Below are positions 14,300-24,085 of a DNA stretch of 64,000 bases, piece after piece. The first letter of the stretch is position 1. Every line of letters begins with the position of its first letter. The DNA comes from Sclerurus mexicanus (Eukaryota; Chordata; Aves; Passeriformes; Furnariidae), in the NCBI GenBank assembly GCA_013396755.1, contig VWZF01005720.1:1-64000 (forward strand), given 5' to 3'. The notes beneath the pieces were generated by a model. That model ran no database searches. It was not told the origin of the DNA and was given only the letters and a program-made list of their open reading frames with translations. The translations under genes were made by a program, and so were the position numbers.

Positions 14300-14512
14300 A
14301 GCCATTTATCTGGGAAGGAAGGATAAGATGTGATAAATCAAACCATGAATGGTCTAGGACATGTGGATTAAGAATGCCTGTTTTCCCTTTCCTATAATAA
14401 AAGAGCAAAGTGTCACTCAAAGAGATGAGAAATAGCAACTTACAATTTTACAGCAGCATTTACTCGCCATTATTACAGAGCACAAAGCTCTGGAATTTAC
14501 TGAAAACCCAAA
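14300..14512 (+). mobile_element. Ancient CR1/L3-type LINE remnant (ORF2 C-terminal part)
   Basis: The order 'catgaatggtctaggac', 'ttttccctttcctataat', 'gagcaaagtgtcactcaaa' and 'cacaaagctctggaattta' follows the region just before the end of ORF2 in old reptile-type CR1. There the coding sense is roughly RNQG-H followed later by KLWN. The frame is broken by stops. It is more diverged than the other copies and lacks the avian ATTCTATG tail. Confidence 0.5.
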
Positions 14513-15667
14513 ATGCAGGAAATCTTGATGTGGAAGGAACATATACAGCTGCAACACTGAAAGTTGAAAAATAAACCCCAAAAAACCATAAGGGAGATAA
14601 ATGCTTCGGTATCTATTATATATAGGGGATTGATAATACACCATTGGGGGAAAAGAGTTATCAGGGCTTGTTTCCACCTTCTACTGATGTCTCCATTGCT
14701 AAACCCTCTCAGAAACAAGCAATCCCACCAAATGGCCATGGATCCAACAGTACAGCCATGTCTGTGTTCCCAAGGAACAATAACAGCGCTGAAGGCAAAG
14801 GAGCTGCCTCTTTTTTCCAGACAAGTGTAACATCTGCCTGTTGTGCCCTTGCCGATACTTGACATGGCCGTGCACACTAGAGCCACTGTTCAGAAACAAC
14901 TTCCAAAGATGCCAGTTCAGCCAGTGAAAAACATTATGTCTGAAAGAGCTCAGATTTAGTGAACTTTCATCAGATCTGAATTCCAGCTCTGGTTGCCCTG
15001 GAAACACTGGGATGCTGAAGTCACCTCATCTCAGGGCAGCTTTGTCCAAGGGGTTTGCTCGTTGCTGCCACACCAACCAGAGCATCAGTTTGACTCAGCA
15101 GCTGCAGGGTGGGTCAGATTGCTCCTTCCTGGATTTAGCATTGGTTCATATCCAGCCCAGACCTTGTGAGTTTTCTTCCTGCAAGTGCGCACTTGTGCCA
15201 CATGGCAGCTGCACCTGGCTGTGGGTCCCTCATTGCCCCTGCTGGGTGTCTCTGATTTGCCCTGACAAGGTGACAGAGGGAGCTCAGGCAGTTCAAACCC
15301 ACCCCAGAAGAAAGTGAAGAGCGAACACACTTCTGGCCACCGTATCACAGTCTGCTACTAAGCACACAGCTGCTCTCCAGCTGCATTGTGAGATGGAGCC
15401 AGAGTGACAGTACCAGTTTTCCCTGTCCTTCCCACTCTCCTGGCCTCTGTGCTACCTGAAGCTGGGACACTGCAGCGTTTATAGATTTCATTAGAAGTTG
15501 TGTGTGCTCGGTGCCCCTCGGACCAGGACCCAATTTTATCCTTCTCCAAAGGATGATACTTGGTGGCCAAGTTTCTCCCTCAACCCCAAGGCTTTACAAA
15601 ACCCTAAGGACAAATTTATGCAGCCACAATTTAAATCCTCAGATTATAGGACATTAGAGGAGTTAAT
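14513..15667. other. Unique-looking non-coding DNA
   Basis: There is a short TATATA stretch near 14,621. Overlapping open frames at 14.5-15.35 kb on both strands lack splice context and show no recognisable domain. I see no repeat. Confidence 0.45.
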
Positions 15668-17065
15668 CGTAGAATCATTTGGGTTGAAAAAACCCTTTAA
15701 GATAACGGAGTCCAACCATTAGCCCAGTTAACTGCCAGGTCCACCACTAAACCCAGGCCCTAAATGCCACAACTACACATCTTTTATATCTGTTTGGGGA
15801 TGGTGACTCCACCACTGCCCTGGGCAGCCTGTGCCAATGCTGGACCACCCTTTGGTGAAGAAATTTTTCCTAATATTGGATCTAAACCTCCCCTGGTGCA
15901 ACTTGAGGCTGTTTCCTCTACTCCCATTACTTGTTACTTGAGAGAAGAGACCTGGCTACAACCTCCTTTTGGGTAATTGCAGAGAGCAATAAGGTCCCCC
16001 CAAGCCTCCTTTTCTCCAGACTGGGCCCTGCCAGCTCCCTCAGCTGCTCCTCACCAGACTTGTGCTCCAGACCCTTCCCCAGCTCCGTTCCCCTACTCTG
16101 GACAAACTCCAGCACCTCAATGTCTTTCTTGTAGAAAGCATCAAATACCTCAGCCTTTTCCTCATCCTTTTCACTATATTTTCCCCTACATCCAATGGAG
16201 GATGGAGATTCTTCTTAGGCATCTTTTTGTTGTGAATTTATGTTTAGACACATTTTTTATTGTGTTTTACAGTGGTAGCCAGATTGAGCTCTAGTTGGGC
16301 TTTGGCCCAAGTTAGAAATGTTCTCCCTGCATAACCTCATACCATCCTTGTAGGTCTCTGGAGTTGCCTGCCCCCTCTTCCAAAGTTCATAAACTTTTTC
16401 CCCCTGGGTTCCAGCCAAGACTTTCTGTTCAGTCAGGCTGGTCTTCTTCCCCTCTGTCTTGTCTTTTGGCACATGGGGACACCTTGCTCCTGTACCTTTC
16501 AGATTTCCTTCTTTGAAGAATGTCCAGCCTTCCTGGACTCCTTTGCCCTTCAGGGCTGCCTCCCAAGGGACTGTGTCCACCAGACTCCTCATTTTGGACC
16601 TTCTGTTCCCTTCAGGAGGGAGTCTCCTCTGACAACAACCCATCTTTACTTATTTCTGGAAGCAGCTTTGACTTAAAGTCAGCAATGCCTCTGACCTAGA
16701 GGAACCATCACCCTCATCACTGTTCAGTTCCACTTGCAGACCCTCATACCTGTTGTTGTGGGGCACTGCAGAGGTGGGGCAGTCACGGGGGAGATGCAGC
16801 TGCCGTGCTGGTCAGGAGCTTATTGCCATTTTCTCCTGTCCCTTGAGTCACTCAGTTCAGCCAGGCAGGGAGACGACAGGGAATCCTCTGTGTCACACGT
16901 CCAGTCTGCCTGTGGGGCCTGTCTCGGGGAGGGCAGGGTGTGATTCCAGCAGTCTGTCTCTCTCTCACACTCCCTGATACCCCTCAACACCCTCCCTTCC
17001 TCCCGGCGCTCTGGCACCGAGTGGTGAAGTCCCTCTACCTGACACACTCCTACAGGGATACTCAC
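15668..17065 (-). mobile_element. CR1 LINE with internal deletions (ORF1 start, ORF2 linker, ORF2 C-term, 3' end)
   Basis: On the minus strand, from 5' to 3', four CR1 blocks follow in order. At about 17,065-16,735 is the N-terminal part of ORF1, with the recognisable words LRGIRECERETDCW and DTEDSLSSPCLAE. At about 16,600-16,140 is the ORF2 linker after the endonuclease, with VPWEAALKGKGVQEGWTFF and YKDGMRLCRENI. At 16,133-15,925 is the ORF2 C-terminus, with LEFVQ and GLEHKSGEEQLREL. The 3' UTR ends at 15,668 in 'agaatcatttgggttg'. The rest of ORF1, the endonuclease and the reverse transcriptase are missing, so the copy cannot move itself. Frameshifts and stops (for example at 16,257) show decay. 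Family identity is certain; whether this is one deleted copy or two nested copies is an inference. Confidence 0.85.
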
Positions 17066-17198
17066 AGGTCAAGCTGGCAAAGTTACGGCCTCCTCCATAT
17101 GACCACCCTAATTAATTATGATAATTACTGTTGTCTCTGAAGTGCCATCCCCTTCTGAACAAGGTTTTTCTGCGCTGGTTTAATTGATGTCCCTGCTC

Positions 17199-17244
17199 CG
17201 TGAAGGACATGACCACGTGAAGGACATGACCACGTGAAGGACAT
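17199..17244. repeat. 17-bp tandem repeat, 2.7 copies
   Basis: The unit cgtgaaggacatgacca occurs twice exactly and then for 12 more bases. A broken echo, 'tatgaccacggg', follows to 17,260. Confidence 0.95.
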
Positions 17245-18369
17245 ACCTATGACCACGGGTGAGTCATTTTAAGTTCCACATTAATAGAATGAGGTTAATA
17301 GGAACATTCTCTTTCACCTGCAGGAGGATACCATTCAAGTTTATGGGTTATTCAACTTAGAAGAAGCTGGAGACCATGAAGTATGTAAGTAGAGACCCAT
17401 GGAGGAAACACAGGTAGAAGAAAGCACTTGACTGCCAGGCCACCCTGGTGGCAACCCAACCTGAGGCAGCCCAGGGGCAAAGTGGATTTGGAGGCTGTCT
17501 GCAGGCAAGGCTCCCACAGAGATGTTTCTGCTAAACACGTGCAGACCAAGGAGTCCTTAGGACTAAACACAAGCTTTGGTTTAGATTTTTGTTTGCTCAA
17601 CCTATGCAACCCAACATGGGCTTCCCAGTAGTTTCCTTAGCAACCAGTCCATGTGTCAGGATAGTTAAGATTGTTATGTATGAGGTAAACAACTCAGGGT
17701 TCAGAGTAGCCCACACCTGCCTGATTTAGGCAAGAAAGCCACAGAATTTACCCCATTTCTATTAATTCTTATTACATACATGGGAGGAAGTGTCTGTGAA
17801 CTAAAACTCATGACACTGTCATCTCTGCTGTGGATTTATTGTCTGGGGAGAGAAAGAAGCAATTACAGTTAAGGGAACGGTATGAAAAATAACTGCTTCT
17901 GAATATTTCTTTAAAATTTGAATCAATGTTGGATATAACAGTGGAAAAGTCAGTGTTTATATTTAATGTCTAAGATCATAACTCTACAAATTATAAGGTT
18001 ATTTTCAGGTAAAAGCCTTGATAGGGAGCACATTTCACATTCAGGATGAATGGCTAATAGCAGTCATATATTCATGCTTGATCTTTCATGCCCTTGAATA
18101 TGCAGGGAATGAAAACAGCATCACATTACTTCTCCAACTAGGTGGAAATAACACAGCCCTAATGTTGAATCAATTCACAGAATAAACCCTGTGAATAGCT
18201 GCCGAGGAAATCAATACGAGGAAAGAGTGAACTGAACATCTATTCTGGAAATGGACAGAAAAATGAAAATTAGATTGTGGCTGTCCTGATTTTGGTATCC
18301 CTAGAAAGTCTGGACCTAAAAACCCCATACAGATTAGCGAACTAATTGAGAACCAAGTGAGGAGGTCGT

Positions 18370-19110
18370 GGAGAAATCAACAAAGGAAAAAAATTGAACT
18401 TAAAAAAAAAGAATTTACATGAAAAAAAGAAAGAAGGGTGATGGAGGGAAGCTGGGCAGTTACAGATAAGAAGTAGCTTAATGGATAAGTTATATGGATA
18501 AGCTTAATGGATAAAAAGATAACGAATGGATAGGTGAGGGGAGGTGAGTATCAAGGGAAGAAGCTGTTCAAAAGAGGAGGGTTAAAGGCAGCAGGTGGAG
18601 AATAAGTTGAACACTTTTCTTTCTGATACAAGATGGGAGTGCCAGCAGGAAGTGCCCTGTAAGAGAAAAACTGTGAGATGAAGAGACAAGACTTTTGAGA
18701 AGGTGGAGGGAGAAAGGTGCCAGAAATAGAGCCCGATGTGACTGCTAGATTTTATGTCCTATATAGCACAGCCCTTACATTTCACCTGCTGCCCTCTCCC
18801 TTTTTTGACAAATAGCAGATTTCCCTGAAGTGATGTGGCATTAAAGACTCGAAGAGATGGCAAATGATCTCAGATAGCTGTGATCTTGTCTGTGATAGAG
18901 GAAGGATTCCAGGGACAGCACGACCTAAAGAGGAGGACAAGAGGGAGATGGTTGAAAGGAAGGAGAGTATACACAGGTAATGGAAGGGGAGGGTCAGAAA
19001 AATCAGAAATGTTAAAGATGAGTCAAAAAACGAGAGTGTAAATAAAGGTTTGTGCTGATGAGAAGAGGGGAGGAATGAGGTGGAGAAGGAGACAAGGAAG
19101 AGATAACTGG
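18370..19110. repeat. Purine-rich (GA-rich) stretch
   Basis: The plus strand is dominated by A and G over about 740 bases, with runs such as ggtggagggagaaagg, gaggaggacaagagggagat and gagaagaggggaggaatgagg. A-rich runs lie near 18,385-18,435, and a loose repeat of 'atggataag' occurs at 18,480-18,532. It is an imperfect polypurine tract, not a clean microsatellite. Confidence 0.6.
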
Positions 19111-19716
19111 TCTAATGTGGATTAATATGACATCAGAACTGTCTGTGCATTGGTGCTGACACAGCAACCAGTTTGCTCAGGCTAGAAATAGATAATTGAT
19201 ACCACCCTGTAGGAGCTGCCGTTCATCAAAGCCCTTTAGTGCAACCCCAGAAACCACCAGTCTCTCCTTGCCCTTAATTTGTTTTAATAGAGCACTTTTC
19301 CTGCTTCTTCCTGTATTTTTTAGCAACTCCTTGCAGCCTTCTTTATCCGCAGCACTTAAAGCAAGTGATAAGCTGCTGGTAACCTTGTTTGCAATTTGCA
19401 GTTCATTAGAAGTCCAGTCAGAGGCAAGGGCAGCACTTGTGTGCAGGGTGAATTATTGAGCAGATGTGTTTGGTCTGAGCCTTGTCTCCACCAGCCTCTT
19501 AAAGGTGTCACCTAATCCTGATCAGTCAGCACTCACTGCACTTTCCTGCTCTGCAGCACTGGTGTCAGTGGTGGGAAAAAACCCCAAGTATTAGCTGTGA
19601 AAAAAGCACAAAGTTCAACACAACATCACTGAGAAAAACAGGGTAAAATGAGCGATAAGGTTAAGAGATTTATATATGAAAACACAGAAGCCCATCTCCA
19701 GTGGGTATGGTGCCCT

Positions 19717-19800
19717 AATCATATACACAGTGCCCTGATTGTATATATATTGTATATATATCATATATACATTGTCCCTGACTGTATATACAGTGCAATG
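19717..19800. repeat. TATA-rich low-complexity patch
   Basis: Words of the type gtatatatat and catatatac alternate with 'cagtgccctgatt' and 'attgtccctgactg', suggesting two or three decayed units of about 35 bases. Confidence 0.7.
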
Positions 19801-21335
19801 AGACTCCAGGCAGAAACCTAACACCCTTCTCAGTCTTCTGGTTTCCACTGTTGTTCCCCAAACAACATCTTTAAGCAAAATGGTGCCAGAAGGAACAGAG
19901 GCAGCTCTCTCATTCCCAGAGAGATGCAGGATTTGGTGCTGTCCCATGGGAAATATCATCCAACACAGAATTCCTAGAAAAACTGTGGCTCAGTAGCACA
20001 GCTCCTTGTCCATAATCTGTGCAACAGATGCACCGAGCAAAGCATCTCCTGTGTTGTCAGCTGTTGCTTCAGAGCCTTGTATCTCCAGGGCTTGCTCTTT
20101 TCTCTCTAATCTGCTGGATGGAGGTCATGAATATTTAAGTGCTCGGTGTAAACCTGCCTGTCCTGGCAGAGAGGCTGGAGCTGCCGAGGATCATCTGTAA
20201 TCTGCTCCATGGGTGGCTCTGCCTGTGGCCAAATGGATTCCATATGTGAGATGATCTGCCATGCGGAAGGTACTGTCATTAGTTCCCTCTCTAGGAAGTC
20301 CTTCTGCTCTCCTGGATGAAATACACTGACACTGACCCCAGCATGTTGACTTGCTGTGATGGTGCCAGCACGGAGTGAGCTCTTTGGTGACTTTCAAAAT
20401 TCCGTGCCCCTGTTCATTTTTTTTGGACTTCAGGAAGGTAATGTCGCTATTTTATTAATTTTATTGTTGATGCCATTTTGACCCTTTGTTCATTCCAGTG
20501 TCTACATACCTTTGAGAAGCATAATCTTGAGGAAGGAGAGTAATCTGGATTAAAGATATGACACACCTGTGCTTTTAATTTTAGGTTTACACCATTAACC
20601 AAAGAGCAACAAGCTGTCAGTCTGCAGATCTGTGTAATGTGCTGGACAGTCAGTTTATTGCAGCCAATATCTTCATCCTAATTTCTCTTTTTATTACGAA
20701 AGCAGCTTCTCCTGCCCAGAGCTGCTCAGAGAGTCTTAAATGACAGTGGGCAAGGTGCCTGTGGAAATGGAGATTGGAAACTGCTCTCCATGTCCCCTGG
20801 GAGTGGGTCGGGGGTAAGGAGCTCAAACTGAAACCAAAGAGTTGAGTTAAAGATGGCAGGACCCTGTCTGCTAGAGGAGACGACAGCGGAGAGGTGCCTG
20901 GGAACACTGTGAAACCTCTGGCACTGGCACTTTGTCCAATCTCTCATCTCCCAGGGATCAGTTGGGGGCTACCTCACCTGGATCTTTTACCAGCCAAGTT
21001 TTCATCTCTGCTTTCAGCTGTTATTTAGCAGTAGATGTTCAGATTCCGAATATTTTCCAAAGCTACCAAAGTTAATTTTTAGGTATAATTAACCCCAGGA
21101 ACCTTAATCCATAAACCTCCTTTAGACTGGACTCAGTCCTATTCTGTGTTTACCAAATAAAACCTTCATGTGAACCTTCAGAAAGCAATCAGCAATCCTA
21201 GCTCCCAGGTCTCCCTGTGAGGAAGAGAAACACTTGTAGAATTTGGAAAGCAAGGAATATTACTGGAACACATAGATGTTTGTCCTAATAGCAGCACAAC
21301 TTAACACATGCTCTCCCAATTTATAGTGCTGAATT

Positions 21336-21377
21336 AATTACTTAGCCATTTGCCTAAATTACTTAGCCATATATCTA
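21336..21377. repeat. 21-bp tandem duplication
   Basis: Two adjacent units share aattacttagccat and end in tgccta and atatcta-like variants. It is probably a local duplication by replication slippage. Confidence 0.85.
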
Positions 21378-23034
21378 AACCAAATGTTCGGGGAAGTGGT
21401 TAATATTACTCAGAACTGCCAGTTTTTGGATCATTTTCCGTAATCAGGTTGTGGTAGTTGAAGGAGATCTGCATTTCCTGTGGTTGACAATGGATTATTC
21501 CCAGAGGATGTGCAGCATCACTGAGTTAAGGTTATGGGAGCAAACAAACCTTCTGGAACTTGCCCAGTCTGGTAAAGATGAAATTCCATAATTCAGGGGC
21601 ATTTCTAAGCACTTGCACTGAACAAACACCATGTCCATGCATTCTGAAGAGCAACAATGGGATGGGAACAGTCGTTTCACACTGGGATCTGGGTAAATAA
21701 ATTGGAAGTGCAGTGCAGTGTTTGGGAGGTTTCAGTTCTAAAGCTATTTCAAGAAACCCATGAGGATTTCACTAAAAATCTGCAGCTGCAGTATGTGCAG
21801 GCAAACAGGATGCTGTTCTATCACCAAAGGAATAACAAACAATTCCAAAAGAGGGGGTAATTTGGTTAAATATAGCACTTGAAATAATATACTAAGAATC
21901 TACATCTTTTGTGATCATTCTACCTTTTTATGCAGTGGATGGAAGCAAAATCCTCAAGCTGGTCATGACTGCAAATGGTGTTCCAATAAGAGAAGAAACA
22001 AAAATCTGGAGATAACAGGCTGAAGGACATTGAGGCAGGCACAGGCTCATGGAAATGGGATAAAAGGCAAAAAGCACCTGAGTGTCTGAGAGCATCGCTC
22101 TGTCTGCTTCCCAGCTTGGGTCCGTGAGGTCTGCGCTGGTTTTGGCAGGGGCAGTTTTCATCCTAACAGCAAGTATGGGACTGTGGTTTGGATTTGTGAT
22201 GGAAACAGTGCTGATAATTCAGGGCTGTGTTCATTATTGCCGAGCAGAGCTTGCACAGAGTCAAGGCCTTTTCTGCTCCTCACTCCACTCCACCCCACCC
22301 GGGAGTGGGCTGGGAGTCCACAGGAATTTGGGAGGGGATGCAGCTGGGACACCTTATCCCAACTGGCCCAAGGGATATTCCAGACCATAGGACATCATTC
22401 TCAGCATATAAAGCCGAGGGGAGAAGAAGGAAGAGAGGCACAGTCAGAGCGATCGTGTTTGATTTCCCAAATCACCATTACACGGGCTGGAGCCCGGCTT
22501 TCCTGGGCATGGCCAAACACCTGCCTGTGGGAAGTGGGGAATGAATTCCTTGTTGTGCTTTGCTTCTGTGTGTGGCTTTTGCTTCCCCTACTAAACCTTG
22601 TCTCACCCCTCGAGTTCTCTCCCTTTTCCAATTCTGTCCCCCTCCTCCCACCAGGGAGGAGTGAGTGAGGGCTTTGTAGGGCTGAGTTGCTGGCTGGGAT
22701 TAAACCCCAAAAAGGTCTTAAATGCACAGAAATGCTGAGAAAAATGTGCATCACTCAAACCACTGTGAAAGGGCTGATGGTCAGTGCATGAGCTTATTCC
22801 CTGATTTAGTACAGCCCAAGGACCAGTCTCTGCTGTCTCTAAGAATCCTCCTCTGACATCAGCCAAAGCAGATGCTTCAGGAAGAGAGTAAGAACTGGAC
22901 AAAGCAGACTCCCATTTTGCAATGATTTGCAGTTCAGGCGCTTCCTGAAAAGGTGGGCTTGGTATATTAATAACACTCAATCTCTCTCTTCCTAAGAGGC
23001 TGCTTGAAGGGATGCTTTTGAAGCCTCATCAGCT

Positions 23035-24085
23035 TTTAGTTCCCACAACACGCTGTGGCAGGAAGTTCCAAAGTTTAACTATAGGCATGAGGAGTCACTT
23101 CCTTCCATTCCCTTTGAGCTTGTCCTGTCCTCCTTAAAATCACTGGTTCCTGTTCCTTTTATTGGCAAGTGCAATGAAAAATCAATCTCTTCACCTTCCC
23201 CATGATGTTCACGATATTATAGATTTATCCTGGTCATCACTCAGATTAAAGTAATAACTTACTTAGTTCTCCCTTATATCAAGTTCTTATCAGCCTTTTT
23301 GTCCTCCCCTGAGTGTTTTTCCATCTATTGTTTCCTTTGCAAGTGAGAGGACCAGAGCTGCACAGGATCCAAGCTAGAAAAGCCATAGATTTAGACAGTT
23401 ATGTTAGCAACATTCTCTGTTTGCTCTCTTGTCCCTTTCCTGGCTATTCCCAACATTTGATTTGTTTTAATGACTGCTTCAAAGTGCTTAGCTGATGTTT
23501 CCATGAACTCTCAGAGCCCCAGCTTTTCACTCCTCGTTGGTACCAGCCAGCTCAGGGCCATGTGTGAGCCGAGGGCTGCTTTTCCCCTTGGGCATCATTT
23601 CTCTGTCCAGTCACTGAAATTCTGCAATTCTTCCCAGTCTTTCCTCATCTTTAATACCCAGAGTAGTTTTGAATCATAACTAAACCTTGTCACTGCACTC
23701 TTCATTCCTTCCCAGCTCATGAATGAGTTTGTGAGCAAACTGCACATATCTCCAGGGGACACCGCTGCTGATCAACCTCCACCACAAGACCTGACTCTCA
23801 CTCTGTTTCCTGGGGGTTTTATTCATTCATTTTTCATTCATCCAGGGACCTTCCCATTTGCGCTTTGTCTTTCCTTAAAAGCCTTTGGTGAGAGATGCTG
23901 TCTGCAGCCCTCAGGAAATACAAGCTGGTTATATCAACAGGATATCCTTTATCCAGAGGCTTGTTGACACCTTCAGAAAACTCCAGTGGGACCATATGGC
24001 AGGACTTCCCTTTATAAAAGCCATGCCGACTTCCACAGCATATCACAATTACCTCTGTGTCCACTAATTCCGTNTACCAACCTGC
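23035..24085 (-). mobile_element. Old CR1 LINE with decayed reverse-transcriptase domain
   Basis: Read on the minus strand, the first third encodes HGFYKGKSC, then EFSEGVNKPLDKGYPVDI, then SISHQRLL. This is the segment of CR1 reverse transcriptase around catalytic motif A. The family has a Y-L-D-F type motif with a catalytic Asp; here the corresponding residues read SLYF, so the Asp is gone. The GVP start of motif B is seen near 23,760 ('ggtgtcccctgg' on the minus strand). The ORF2 C-terminal region follows to about 23,050 ('agttaaactttggaactt' sense). Both ends are truncated and no ATTCTATG tail is present. Position 24,074 is an undetermined base (N). Divergence suggests an age well before the avian-specific copies. 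Confidence 0.8.

Larger units (their letters stand above)
17066..23034. other. Unique-looking non-coding DNA with simple repeats
   Basis: The stretch holds the small tandem repeats listed separately, a purine-rich section (18.37-19.11 kb) and a TATA-rich section (19.72-19.80 kb). No exon with convincing splice sites and no RNA gene is seen. From 17.7 to 19.1 kb open frames are almost absent. Confidence 0.45.
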
